Assembly: GCA_964640955.1 (NCBI GenBank)
Contig: CAZXJI010000005.1
Coordinates: forward strand, 1-64,000
Direction: 5' to 3'
Origin: CAXXOK01 sp964640955
GTDB lineage: Bacteria; Bacillota; Clostridia; Christensenellales; Aristaeellaceae
Length of the DNA stretch: 64,000 nt
Made by a program: the position numbers and the translations under genes
Part shown: positions 50,444 to 58,533 of the stretch, piece by piece
Numbering within the stretch: position 1 is the stretch's first letter
Layout: every line of letters starts with the position of its first letter
Notes under the pieces: model-generated
Database searches by the model: none
What the model saw: the letters and a program-made list of their open reading frames with translations, nothing else
What the model was told of the DNA's origin: nothing

Positions 50444-51727
50444 TCAGTATCCCAGTAGTCCCGGTAGCCACATGGTAAGCGGGCTCCACAGGCTGATCAG
50501 GATCAGCACCAGCACGTTGCACATTACAAAGGGCGCCGCCGCGCGGAAAATGTCCATGACGGGCATGCGGTTGATCTTGTTGCAGGCGTTCAGGCACATG
50601 CCCACCGGCGGGGTCACCAGGCCGATGGCCATGCCGGCGATCATCATGGCGCCGAACTGCAGGACCGACACGCCGTAGTTCTGCATCACGGGCAGCAGGA
50701 TGGGCGTCAGCAGCAGGATGGCGGGACTCACGTCGATAAACGTGCCGATGAACAGGATGAGCAGGTCGAAGATCAGCATGATTCCCCACACCGGCAGGTT
50801 CATGTTCATAAAAAACGCCGCGATGATCTGGGGCACCTTCTGCATGGTGAGGATCCAGGTGAAGATGGTCGTAAAGCCGATGATGAGCATGACGGCGGAG
50901 GAGGAGATGAGCGTCTTTTTGAGTGCCTCCCACACGTGCTTCCAGCTCAGCTCCCGGTAGACCAGGAAGCCCACCAGCAGCGCGTAGAGCACGGCGATGC
51001 CGGCGCTTTCGGACGCGGTGCAGACGCCGAAGGACACGGACAGGACGATCGCCACCGGCATGAGCAGCGCCGGGATGCCGGCGAGCACGTCGTGCCAGAA
51101 CACCCTGCGGTCAAACGGCGTGCGTTTGGGGTGCCAGCCGTGGCGGACGCTCTTAATGTACACCAGCACCAGCTGCGTAATGCCGATCAGGAGCCCCGGA
51201 ATGGCCCCCGCCATGAACAGCGCGCCCACCGAGCCCCCGGAGATCATGGCGTAGACGATCATCGGCGTGGACGGGGGGATGATCATCCCCATGGTGGACG
51301 TGGCGACCGTAACGCCCGCGGCGACCCCGGAGGGATAGCCCTCCTTTTCCATGGCGGGAATCTCGATGGAGCCCAGGGCCGAGGTGTCGGCGACGGAGGA
51401 GCCGGAAATGCCCCCGAAGATCATGGACGCCAGCACGTTGATCTCGCCCATGCCGCCGTTGATGGGCCGGAGCAGCTGGCGGCAGAAGTTGATGATGCGC
51501 TGGGTGATGCCCCCGCCGTTCATCAGCTCGCCCGCGAGCATGAACAGCGGCATGGCGATCATCAGCTCGCTGAAAACGCCGTTCCACACCCGCTGGGGAA
51601 GCATCTGCAAAAAGTTGGGCGCCTGGGCGAACATGTAGGTGATGCTGGACGCGCCGATGGAGAACGCCAGCGGAATGCCGAGCAGCGCGAACACCAGCAG
51701 CGCGCCCAGCAGATAGACCATGGCCAT
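50444..51727 (-). CDS. dctM: TRAP transporter large permease subunit
   Basis: Twelve-helix-class transport subunit of a tripartite ATP-independent periplasmic transporter, 427 residues. It is driven by an ion gradient instead of ATP. DctM hallmarks include FGGISGSSVADTSALGSIEIP (in part) near residue 95 and PSTPMIVYAMISGGSVGALF near 150, with repeated hydrophobic helices. It starts immediately after the dctQ stop behind GGAGGCG. The substrate is probably a carboxylate such as a sugar acid, by analogy with related systems. Confidence 0.92.
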   Translation of the reverse strand: MAMVYLLGALLVFALLGIPLAFSIGASSITYMFAQAPNFLQMLPQRVWNGVFSELMIAMPLFMLAGELMNGGGITQRIINFCRQLLRPINGGMGEINVLASMIFGGISGSSVADTSALGSIEIPAMEKEGYPSGVAAGVTVATSTMGMIIPPSTPMIVYAMISGGSVGALFMAGAIPGLLIGITQLVLVYIKSVRHGWHPKRTPFDRRVFWHDVLAGIPALLMPVAIVLSVSFGVCTASESAGIAVLYALLVGFLVYRELSWKHVWEALKKTLISSSAVMLIIGFTTIFTWILTMQKVPQIIAAFFMNMNLPVWGIMLIFDLLILFIGTFIDVSPAILLLTPILLPVMQNYGVSVLQFGAMMIAGMAIGLVTPPVGMCLNACNKINRMPVMDIFRAAAPFVMCNVLVLILISLWSPLTMWLPGLLGY

Positions 51728-52258
51728 TTACTTTTCGCCTCCGTTCTCTGGGGCCAGCGGCACGTTCTGGGGTTCGAACGCTTCGACCGGAGCGGTCAGG
51801 AAGCCGATGATCTTGAGGATCACGCACAGCGCGCACAGCACGCCCGCGACCGGCATGACGCCGTACATATATTTCATGGGGATCTCCATGCCCATGCTGA
51901 GCTGCTTTCCGGCCTTCTGCACGTAGATGACGCCATAGTACGTGAACAGGAGATCGACCCCGAGCACCACCAGATAATTGAACACCGCCACCCAGCGCTT
52001 GACGGCGGGCTTGATGCGGTCGTAGAAGATGTCGATGACGACGTGCTCGTTTTTGAGCACGTTGATGCCCATGCCCCAGAAGGTGGTAAAGGCGAAAAGA
52101 AAGACGTTGAACTCGGAAAGCTCCTTCCAGTTGAGCGAGAAGCAATACCGCAGGATCACCGTGGCGATGACGTTGAACGCCAGGATGCCCATGGCGACGA
52201 CGCCGATGCCGAAATAAAGGTCGAAGGCCAGTTTGCCAAGCTTCTTCATGCGGGTCAC
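51728..52258 (-). CDS. dctQ: TRAP transporter small permease subunit
   Basis: Four-helix accessory membrane subunit, 176 residues, that pairs with DctM. Helices lie at about 12-35, 47-68, 88-110 and 128-150, and FAFTTFWGMGINVLKNEHVVID is the typical central segment (in part). It lies 77 nt after dctP, beyond a strong hairpin, so it is probably made at a lower level than the binding protein. Confidence 0.9.
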   Translation of the reverse strand: MTRMKKLGKLAFDLYFGIGVVAMGILAFNVIATVILRYCFSLNWKELSEFNVFLFAFTTFWGMGINVLKNEHVVIDIFYDRIKPAVKRWVAVFNYLVVLGVDLLFTYYGVIYVQKAGKQLSMGMEIPMKYMYGVMPVAGVLCALCVILKIIGFLTAPVEAFEPQNVPLAPENGGEK

Positions 52259-52293
52259 GCCCCTTTAGCGAAGGTCGTTTCGGCCGTAAAACA

Positions 52294-52325
52294 GGCAAAG
52301 CGGGAGATCGCTCTCCCGCTTTGCC
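52294..52325 (-). terminator. Hairpin attenuator between dctP and dctQM
   Basis: GGCAAAGCGGGAGA (52294-52307) and TCTCCCGCTTTGCC (52312-52325) form a perfect 14-bp stem with a 4-nt loop, followed on the minus strand by TGTTTT. Partial termination here would give more DctP than DctQM. Confidence 0.75.
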
Positions 52326-52335
52326 TTTCGCGTCG

Positions 52336-53367
52336 TCAGTTTCCGCGAACGGAGGCCACGATGGAGAGCATTTCGTCCATTTCTTCCTGCGTGCAGATGC
52401 CCTCGTCGATCATCTGCTGGTACACGGGCTGGCAGGCTTCCTGGAAGGCGGTCAGCTCCTCGGCGGTAGGCTCGTACACCTCGCAGCCGTAATCGATGAC
52501 GATCTGCTTGGCGGCGTCGCTGTTTTCGTCGATGAGCTGGTCGTTGTAGTCGCCCATGTCGCCGGCGCAGGCCAGGATGATGGTCTGGAACTCCTCGGGC
52601 AGGGCGTTCCACCAGTCGGCGTTGACGTAGAAGGGATCGGGATGGAACTGGTAGTTAACTTCGGTGAAGTACTTCTGCACCTCGTAGAACTTCATGCCGG
52701 CCACGTTGACCCAGGGGTTCTCCTGGCCGTCGGCCACGCCGGTTTTAAGCCCCATGTACAGATCGGCGTAGGGGATGGAGGTGGTGGTGGCGCCCAGCGC
52801 CTTGAAGGTCAGGTCGATGGTTTTCATGCCGTTGGTGCGCATCTTGAGCCCCACCAGGTCTTCCGGCTTGGTGATGGGATGCACGTTGTTGGAATACTGG
52901 CGGTAGCCGCCGGCGTCGCACAGGTTGATGATCACGGTGCCCGTGGCTTCCTCGGCCTCCATGCAGACCTTCTTGGCCAGGTCGCTCTTGAGCAGCGCGG
53001 TCACTTCGGCGCGGGTGTTGGTCAGGAAGGGGGCGGTGAACATCAGCAGACGGGGGCTGAAGTCGTACTGGCCGCCGCGCATGCCCTGAATGGTGCCATA
53101 CACGACCTGCTCGAGCATCTCCTTTTCGGTGCCGAGCTGGCCGTTGTTAAACACGGTGACGGTCACGTGGCCGTTGGTTTTTTCCGCTACGTCCGCGGCG
53201 AACTGATTGAGCGATATATCGCGGGGGTTCGTTTCCGGTTGCGCGTGCCCGACCACCATTTCGAAGGTGCCGTACGACGCGTAGGGATCGTCGTCGGCCA
53301 GCGCGCAGACGACCGTAAGCGTCATCGCCAGCGCGACCAGCAGTGCCAGATACTTCTTCATCTTCAT
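52336..53367 (-). CDS. dctP: TRAP transporter substrate-binding protein
   Basis: Solute receptor of the TRAP transporter, 343 residues. The start at 53367 follows GGGAGGG. The signal peptide MKMKKYLALLVALAMTLTVV ends ALA-DD with no lipobox. The mature chain has the DctP pattern: FEMVVGHAQPETNP, the conserved ligand-binding Arg in GLKMRTNGMK, and the VADGQENPW segment near residue 205. The divergent GntR/FCD regulator and three GTATAC sites suggest induction by its substrate. FCD regulators of TRAP systems often sense sugar acids, but the ligand here is not determined. Confidence 0.92.
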   Translation of the reverse strand: MKMKKYLALLVALAMTLTVVCALADDDPYASYGTFEMVVGHAQPETNPRDISLNQFAADVAEKTNGHVTVTVFNNGQLGTEKEMLEQVVYGTIQGMRGGQYDFSPRLLMFTAPFLTNTRAEVTALLKSDLAKKVCMEAEEATGTVIINLCDAGGYRQYSNNVHPITKPEDLVGLKMRTNGMKTIDLTFKALGATTTSIPYADLYMGLKTGVADGQENPWVNVAGMKFYEVQKYFTEVNYQFHPDPFYVNADWWNALPEEFQTIILACAGDMGDYNDQLIDENSDAAKQIVIDYGCEVYEPTAEELTAFQEACQPVYQQMIDEGICTQEEMDEMLSIVASVRGN

Positions 53368-53437
53368 TGAGAAACCCTCCCGATTCAGTTTTTGATTTGG
53401 AAAGGCATCCGGTGCGGATAGCGGCCGGCCTGCTTCC

Positions 53438-53476
53438 AAACTTGTATACACATATTATCATAGCGTATACAAGTTT
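53438..53476. promoter_or_regulatory. Paired GntR-type half-palindromes at the dctP promoter
   Basis: AAACTTGTATAC (53438-53449) and GTATACAAGTTT (53465-53476) are perfect 12-bp inverted arms separated by 15 nt. Each contains the palindromic core GTATAC, with core centres 21 nt apart (two turns). They bracket the predicted dctP -10. Confidence 0.8.
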
Positions 53477-53480
53477 GCAA
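53475..53480 (-). promoter_or_regulatory. -35 box of the dctP promoter
   Basis: On the minus strand TTGCAA (53480-53475) is followed after 17 nt by TAATAT (53557-53552 is not used; the -10 lies at 53457-53452). The second GntR core lies in the spacer and the first lies just downstream of the -10. Confidence 0.6.
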
Positions 53481-53539
53481 CAGTATTTTACAGGTTTCTG
53501 GAAAACTTTTTTATCACAAATAATTACGGGGACGCAATA

Positions 53540-53549
53540 TTGTATACAA
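53540..53549. promoter_or_regulatory. Third GntR-type operator, near the regulator's own promoter
   Basis: TTGTATACAA is a perfect 10-bp palindrome centred 77 nt from the second site and 25 nt upstream of the regulator's -35 box. It matches the core of the other two sites. Confidence 0.75.
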
Positions 53550-53574
53550 GCTTTGAAAAAAACGGCGAAATCGC

Positions 53575-53603
53575 TTGACTTTTGAAGGCCGTGACACTAT
53601 GAT
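53575..53603 (+). promoter_or_regulatory. Sigma-A promoter of the gntR-like gene
   Basis: TTGACT (53575-53580) and TATGAT (53598-53603) are 17 nt apart. The start codon is 33 nt downstream. Confidence 0.7.
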
Positions 53604-53635
53604 GGGAGCATATCAACCGATTAAAGGGGATCGCG

Positions 53636-54337
53636 ATGGAAAACGCACGCACTACCGACGATATTTATACGGTGCTACAAAGCGAGATCATTTCGCTGGC
53701 CATCAAACCCGGAGAAGAACTGAGCGAAAACGGCCTGTGCAAGCGTTTCGGCGTTTCCCGCACGCCGATCCGCACGGTGCTGCAGCGTCTGGAAAACAAG
53801 GGCTTCGTGAGCATCGCGCCCTATAAGGGAAGCTTTGTGACCCTGCTGGATTATCACGTCATCGAGCAGGACATCTACGCCCGCGTCGCCATCGAAAGCA
53901 TGGTGCTCCGGGATTTTATCAACGCCCACAGCCCCGCCGACCTTGAGGCGCTCCGCTTCGCGCTCACCAAGCTGGAAGCCGAGGGCCGCAAGTATTTCGA
54001 CGGCAGCGGGGATTTTGACGTGTATCGCTTTCTGGACAGCGATCTGGCAATGCACAACGTCTATTTCCGCGCCATCAACAAGGAGACCCTCGCCACCTCC
54101 ATGGACAGGATGGACGCGAGCTATTCCCGGTTCCTGACGCTGGACATCAACGCCGGGGGCAACGTGAAGGACGTGCTGGACGACCACCGCGAAATGCTCC
54201 GCATCATCGACGCGGCCGCCGTGGAGCAGATCGAGCCGCTGATGCGGCGGCACCTGTACGGCAACATCCGCAGGCTGAGCCCCCGGCTGTTTTCCGAGTT
54301 CAGGAGCTATTTTATCGAGGAGACGCTGCCGGTGTGA
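53636..54337 (+). CDS. GntR-family regulator, FCD subfamily
   Basis: A 233-residue ligand-responsive repressor. The N-terminal winged helix reads KPGEELSENGLCKRFGVSRT followed by PIRTVLQRLENKGFV. The C-terminal FCD domain (about 80-215) has the usual metal-binding pattern, with histidines in DLAMHNVYF, DDHREMLRII and MRRHLYGNI. It is divergent from dctPQM and its intergenic region holds three GTATAC palindromes, so it almost certainly controls that transporter and itself. The effector is probably the transported acid or a derivative. Confidence 0.92.
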   Translation: MENARTTDDIYTVLQSEIISLAIKPGEELSENGLCKRFGVSRTPIRTVLQRLENKGFVSIAPYKGSFVTLLDYHVIEQDIYARVAIESMVLRDFINAHSPADLEALRFALTKLEAEGRKYFDGSGDFDVYRFLDSDLAMHNVYFRAINKETLATSMDRMDASYSRFLTLDINAGGNVKDVLDDHREMLRIIDAAAVEQIEPLMRRHLYGNIRRLSPRLFSEFRSYFIEETLPV

Positions 54338-54360
54338 AGCCGGCGCGCCCCGCGGCTCGT

Positions 54361-54398
54361 ACCGGCAGGCGGAGGTTCCGCTTGCCGGTTTTCGTTTG
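54361..54398 (+). terminator. Rho-independent terminator after gntR
   Basis: ACCGGCAGGCGGA (54361-54373) pairs with 54377-54389 over 13 positions with one G-T wobble and a 3-nt loop, followed by TTTCGTTT. Its 3' arm also supplies the -35 box of the next promoter. Confidence 0.8.
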
Positions 54399-54410
54399 CG
54401 CTGGTATACT
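54382..54410 (+). promoter_or_regulatory. Promoter embedded in the terminator arm
   Basis: TTGCCG (54382-54387) and TATACT (54405-54410) are 17 nt apart. The -35 lies inside the descending arm of the gntR terminator. Confidence 0.6.
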
Positions 54411-54467
54411 CGACGTAAATGAGAACGACGGGCATCCGTTCGCACGACCGATATGGGGGGAAAAGAA

Positions 54468-54944
54468 ATGAACGACTATGAAAAGGGCCTCGGGGTGATG
54501 GCGGCGCTGTTCGGGCGGGACTACCAGTTCGCGCTGGCGACGACGCGGGACGACGTGCCCTCCCTGCGCTTCGTGGACACGTACTGCGACGGCGGCAGTT
54601 TTTACGTCGTTACGCACCGGAAAAGCCGCAAGGCGATGGAGATCGCCCTGAACCCGAGCGTGGCGTTGTGCAGCCGCCGGATGTACGCCTTTTCGGGCAA
54701 GGCTTACGACATCGGCCATCCCCTGAAGCCCGAAAACCAGGCGATCCGCATAAAGCTCATCGAGGCGTTCAAACCCTGGTATTTCCGGCATAACGACGAG
54801 GCGGACGAGGGCATGCACTATCTGCGCATCGACCCGGAAACCGGCTTTTTCCACCTGAACGGCACGGGCTACCAGATGGATTTCCGAAACCAAACCGCTC
54901 GAACCTTCCCCTTCGCGTTCGACACGGTGCTGACGGAGGAATAG
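54468..54944 (+). CDS. Pyridoxamine 5'-phosphate oxidase-like flavin-binding protein
   Basis: A 158-residue split-barrel protein of the type that binds FMN, F420 or haem. The second ATG (54468) is chosen because GGGGGG precedes it at good distance; an ATG five codons upstream would lie in that site. FALATTRDDVPSLRFVDTY and GGSFYVVTHRKSRKAMEI are the characteristic strands and phosphate-contact region. Its reaction is unknown. It is followed after 21 nt by the AlkD-like gene. Confidence 0.82.
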   Translation: MNDYEKGLGVMAALFGRDYQFALATTRDDVPSLRFVDTYCDGGSFYVVTHRKSRKAMEIALNPSVALCSRRMYAFSGKAYDIGHPLKPENQAIRIKLIEAFKPWYFRHNDEADEGMHYLRIDPETGFFHLNGTGYQMDFRNQTARTFPFAFDTVLTEE

Positions 54945-54965
54945 GGCGCGGGCAGGGAACAGGCG

Positions 54966-55652
54966 ATGCCGGACACCCCGAAGGGAGGCGCGTGGATTTT
55001 GTGGTACCAGGGCATGTTCGAACAGCTGGAAAGCATGCGAAACGACGGGCAGGCGCAAAAGATGTCCGCCTACATGCAAGACCGCTTTCCGTTTCTGGGC
55101 ATACCGAAACCGGCCCTGATGCAGTGCGTGAAACCGTACCTGCAAAAGAGCCGCAAGCTTGCGTTCGACTGGGCGTTCGTCCGCCTGTGCTGGGCCAAAC
55201 CCTACCGGGAGGCGCAGTACGTCGCGGTGGAGTACGTCCTGATGCACGAAAAAAAGCTTACGGATGCCGATATCGGCGGCATCCGCGAGCTGATGACCGA
55301 AAAGTCCTGGTGGGAAACGGTGGACGGCCTGGATTCCGTCGCGGGAACCCTCGTGATGAAATACCCGCAGCTGAAAGCGGAGATGCTCCGGTGGTCCACG
55401 TGCGAGAATATCTGGCTGCGCCGCGCGGCGATCGACTTCCAGCAGCGGTATAAGGAAAAAACGGATACGGCCCTGCTGGAGGAGATCATCCGCAACAATC
55501 TCGGAACGCGTGAGTTTTTCATCAACAAGGCGGTCGGGTGGAGCCTGCGGGAGTACAGCAAGGTCGATCCCGAATGGGTGCGCGGCTTTCTTGCGCGGTA
55601 TCGGGGCGAGCTGTCCGCGCTGAGCGTGAAGGAAGCGAGCAAGTACCTGTGA
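54966..55652 (+). CDS. AlkD-like DNA alkylation repair protein
   Basis: A 228-residue all-helical protein of the HEAT-like AlkC/AlkD DNA glycosylase family, which excises alkylated bases. Supporting segments are MSAYMQDRFPFLGIPKP near the start, EKSWWETVDGLDSVAGTLV in the middle and FFINKAVGWSLREYSKVDP near the end. The Asp of DGLDSVA and the tryptophans around it are typical of the active cleft. The start has only a moderate site; an internal ATG at 55014 is an alternative. A strong terminator follows. Confidence 0.88.
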   Translation: MPDTPKGGAWILWYQGMFEQLESMRNDGQAQKMSAYMQDRFPFLGIPKPALMQCVKPYLQKSRKLAFDWAFVRLCWAKPYREAQYVAVEYVLMHEKKLTDADIGGIRELMTEKSWWETVDGLDSVAGTLVMKYPQLKAEMLRWSTCENIWLRRAAIDFQQRYKEKTDTALLEEIIRNNLGTREFFINKAVGWSLREYSKVDPEWVRGFLARYRGELSALSVKEASKYL

Positions 55653-55661
55653 GAAAACTTA

Positions 55662-55701
55662 AAAACCCGGGGGCCCCACGGATGCGGGGCCCCCGGGTTT
55701 T
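55662..55701. terminator. Bidirectional terminator between AlkD-like gene and pyrI
   Basis: A 16-bp perfect stem (55662-55677 with 55686-55701) includes the A/T flanks and has an 8-nt loop. T-runs occur on both strands, so it serves the AlkD-like gene and the end of the pyrimidine operon. Confidence 0.88.
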
Positions 55702-55716
55702 GCTTGATCGGACCGC

Positions 55717-56154
55717 CTAAAACTCCGACGCCTCGTCGTTCTTGTGCGCCGTTTCGCAGTAGAGGCAGCGGTAGGTGCCCTTCTCGCGGTCGGCCAGCAC
55801 GAACACGTGCTCGATCTCCTGCTCGATCTGGGTGATGCAGCGCGGGTTTTTGCAGCGGATCACGTTCACCACGCGCTGCGGCAGGGCGATGTGCTTTTTC
55901 TCGGCCAGCTTCTCGTCCCGGATGATGTTCACCGTCACGTCCGGGTCGATATAGCCCAGGATATCCAGATCGATGGGGATCAGCTCGTCGATCTTGATGA
56001 TGTCCTTGCGCCCCATGCGCTTGGACTTGGCGTTTTTGATGATGGCCACGCTGCAGTCCAGCTTGTCCAGCCGGAGGTACCGATAGATGGACATGGCCTT
56101 GCCCGCGCGGATATGGTCGATCACGTAGCCGTTCTGGATACCGTCGATGTTCAT
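55717..56154 (-). CDS. pyrI: Aspartate carbamoyltransferase regulatory subunit
   Basis: Allosteric nucleotide-binding subunit of aspartate transcarbamylase, 145 residues. The start at 56154 overlaps the pyrB stop by 4 nt behind GGAGGCG. The N-terminal allosteric domain (IQNGYVIDHIRAGKAMSIYR) is followed by the zinc domain with four cysteines, CKNPRC and CLYC. It is the last gene of the pyrimidine operon and ends just before the terminator. Confidence 0.95.
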   Translation of the reverse strand: MNIDGIQNGYVIDHIRAGKAMSIYRYLRLDKLDCSVAIIKNAKSKRMGRKDIIKIDELIPIDLDILGYIDPDVTVNIIRDEKLAEKKHIALPQRVVNVIRCKNPRCITQIEQEIEHVFVLADREKGTYRCLYCETAHKNDEASEF

Positions 56155-57065
56155 ACCTTCGCCTCCAATAGCTTGAGGATCAGGGCCTCGCGCATGAACT
56201 TGCCGTAGAGCACCTGCTTGAAGTAGCAGGCGCGCGGATCGCTGTCCACGGTTTGGCTGATCTCGTTGACGCGGGGCAGGGGATGCAGGATGGTCAGGTC
56301 CCGGCGGGCGAGCCGGAGCTTGCCGGGGTCGAGTATGTAGCTGTCCTTCAAACGCACGTAGTCGGCCTCGTTGAAGAAGCGCTCCTTCTGCACGCGCGTC
56401 ATGTAGAGGATGTCCAGCGTCCCGATGACGTCCTCCAGCCGGCGCACCTCGGTAAAGGGCACGCCCGCCTTGTGCATGTTTTCCTTGAGGTAGCCGGGTA
56501 TGCACAGCTCGTCGGGCGAAATGAGCACGAAGCGCACGCCCGGGTAGCGGCTGACGGCGTTCATCAGGCTGTGCACGGTGCGGCCGAACTGCAGATCGCC
56601 GCACATGCCCAGCGTAAGCCCGCCGAGCTTCCCTTTTTCCCGGCGAATGGTCAACAGGTCCGCAAGCGTCTGGGTGGGGTGGTTGTGGCCGCCGTCGCCG
56701 GCGTTGATGACGGGCACGGGAGAGAAGCGCGCGGCCACGGTGGGCGCGCCTTCCTTGGGGTGCCGCATGGCGATGATGTCGGCGTAGCAGCCCACCACGC
56801 GCACCGTGTCGCTGACGCTCTCGCCCTTGGAGGCGGAGGAGCTGGCCGCGTCCGAAAACCCGAGCACCGAGCCGCCCAGTTCCAGCATCGCCGCCTCGAA
56901 GCTCAGCCGCGTGCGGGTACTGGGCTCGTAAAACAGCGTCGCCAGCTTTTTGCGCTCCATCGCGCGCGCGTAATCGCCGGGATGCGCGATGATGTCGTCG
57001 GCCGTGTTCATCAGCCACTCCAGATCCTCCACGCTCCAGTCGGTCACATCCAGCATGTGGCGCAT
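56151..57065 (-). CDS. pyrB: Aspartate carbamoyltransferase catalytic subunit
   Basis: Condenses carbamoyl phosphate with aspartate, the committed step of UMP synthesis. The 304 residues contain the carbamoyl-phosphate motif STRTRLSFE, the HPTQTLADLLTI segment and the HPLPRVNEI motif near the C-terminus, all intact. It is 56 nt downstream of pyrE and coupled to pyrI, so the enzyme is expected to be the regulated PyrBI holoenzyme. Confidence 0.96.
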   Translation of the reverse strand: MRHMLDVTDWSVEDLEWLMNTADDIIAHPGDYARAMERKKLATLFYEPSTRTRLSFEAAMLELGGSVLGFSDAASSSASKGESVSDTVRVVGCYADIIAMRHPKEGAPTVAARFSPVPVINAGDGGHNHPTQTLADLLTIRREKGKLGGLTLGMCGDLQFGRTVHSLMNAVSRYPGVRFVLISPDELCIPGYLKENMHKAGVPFTEVRRLEDVIGTLDILYMTRVQKERFFNEADYVRLKDSYILDPGKLRLARRDLTILHPLPRVNEISQTVDSDPRACYFKQVLYGKFMREALILKLLEAKV

Positions 57066-57121
57066 GGTTCGTCATCCTTCCTGTGTGAAAATCGGAAACC
57101 CGATAGGGGGCCTTTCCGGGT

Positions 57122-57769
57122 TCAGCGGACGGTCATCCAGCTTTCGTCGGCGGGATTGTCGCGGAAGCGCAAAAGCGCCTGCTGCTCGTCGGGGGAGATG
57201 TAGCCGGTCTCCACCGCGACCTGGGAGAGGACGTCGAGGTTGGAGAGGCTCACGTTTTTCACGTCCGCCTCGGCAAGGCGCCGCACGCCCTTTTCCATGC
57301 CGTAGGTAAAGATGCTCGCCACGCCCAGCACCTGCGCGCCGGCGGCGCGGAGCACCTCCACCGTGTCCAATACGCTTCCGCCGGTGGAAATCAGGTCCTC
57401 GATCACCACCACCTTCTGCCCCGGCACCAGCTTCCCTTCGATCTGGTTGCCGCGGCCGTGGTCCTTGGCGCCGGAGCGCACGTACCCCATGGGCAGGCCC
57501 ATCAGGTGGGCGACGATCGCCGCGTGCGCGATGCCCGCGGTACTCGTGCCCATCAGCACCTCGCAGGCGGGATACTCCGTGCGCACGACCTCCGCCAGGC
57601 CGTTTTCGATCTGCGTGCGCACGGCGGGAACGCTGAGGGTGAGGCGGTTGTCGCAGTAGATGGGGCTTTTGATGCCGCTGGCCCAGGTGAAGGGCTCCTG
57701 CGGGCGCAGGAACACGGCCCGGATGGAGAGCAGGGCTTTGGCGATCTCCCGTTTCAGTTCGACGGACAT
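57122..57769 (-). CDS. pyrE: Orotate phosphoribosyltransferase
   Basis: Converts orotate and PRPP to OMP. The 215 residues include SGIKSPIYCDNRL near the start and the PRPP-binding motif VVVIEDLISTGGSV. The C-terminal extension (about 185-215) matches the longer bacterial PyrE form. It lies 53 nt after pyrF. Confidence 0.94.
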   Translation of the reverse strand: MSVELKREIAKALLSIRAVFLRPQEPFTWASGIKSPIYCDNRLTLSVPAVRTQIENGLAEVVRTEYPACEVLMGTSTAGIAHAAIVAHLMGLPMGYVRSGAKDHGRGNQIEGKLVPGQKVVVIEDLISTGGSVLDTVEVLRAAGAQVLGVASIFTYGMEKGVRRLAEADVKNVSLSNLDVLSQVAVETGYISPDEQQALLRFRDNPADESWMTVR

Positions 57770-57822
57770 ACGGACTCCTTTCCGCGAAGGCGCATCCTTC
57801 GCGTAGCTTTTATTTGCGTCTT

Positions 57823-58533
57823 CTATTTCAGAAAATCGGCCACGCAGCGGCGGTAGGCGGCTACGGGGTCGGCGGCGCGGGTCACGGGGCGGCCCACGAC
57901 GATAAAGTCGCTTTGGCCCTCGCGCGCCTTGGCCGGGGTGGTGATGCGGGTCTGGTCGTCCGCCACGGAATCGGCGAAGCGGATGCCGGGGGTGACGGTC
58001 AGGAAATCCGCGCCGCAGACCTCCTTGACCTTCGCGGCCTCAAGCGGCGAGCACACCACGCCGTCCAGCCCCGAGCGGCGCGCGTTTTGGGCGTAGCGCA
58101 TCACCGTTTCGGCCATGGGTACGTCGATGAGCAGCTCGTTTTTCAGCTGTTCGTCCGACGTGGAGGTCAGCTGCGTCACCGCAATCAGCAGGGGCCGCGT
58201 GCCGTCCGGCCGCGTGAGCCCTTCCAGCGCGGCTTTCATCATTTCGCCCGCGCCCGCCGCGTGCAGGTTGACCATGTCCACGTTCAGCGCCGAAAGCGCC
58301 CGCATGGCGCGCCCGACGGTATTGGGGATGTCGTAAAGCTTCAGGTCCAGAAAGATTTTGTGCCCCCGCGCCTTGATCTCCCGCACAATCTGCGGGCCCT
58401 GCGCGTAGAACAGCTCCATACCGACCTTGACGAACGGCTTTTCGTCCGGGAAGCGGTCCAGGAAAGCGTACGTCTCCTCCGCCGTGGGAAAGTCCAGCGC
58501 CACGATCACGTCGCGTTTCAGGGAATCCTTCAT
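57823..58533 (-). CDS. pyrF: Orotidine 5'-phosphate decarboxylase
   Basis: Decarboxylates OMP to UMP. The start at 58533 overlaps the pyrD stop as ATGA, giving 236 residues beginning MKDSLKRDVIVALDFPTAEE. The catalytic Lys-Asp network is in FLDLKLYDIPNTV and the phosphate-gripping region in FIVVGRPVTRAADP. This is the short PyrF type found in Bacillota. Confidence 0.95.
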   Translation of the reverse strand: MKDSLKRDVIVALDFPTAEETYAFLDRFPDEKPFVKVGMELFYAQGPQIVREIKARGHKIFLDLKLYDIPNTVGRAMRALSALNVDMVNLHAAGAGEMMKAALEGLTRPDGTRPLLIAVTQLTSTSDEQLKNELLIDVPMAETVMRYAQNARRSGLDGVVCSPLEAAKVKEVCGADFLTVTPGIRFADSVADDQTRITTPAKAREGQSDFIVVGRPVTRAADPVAAYRRCVADFLK

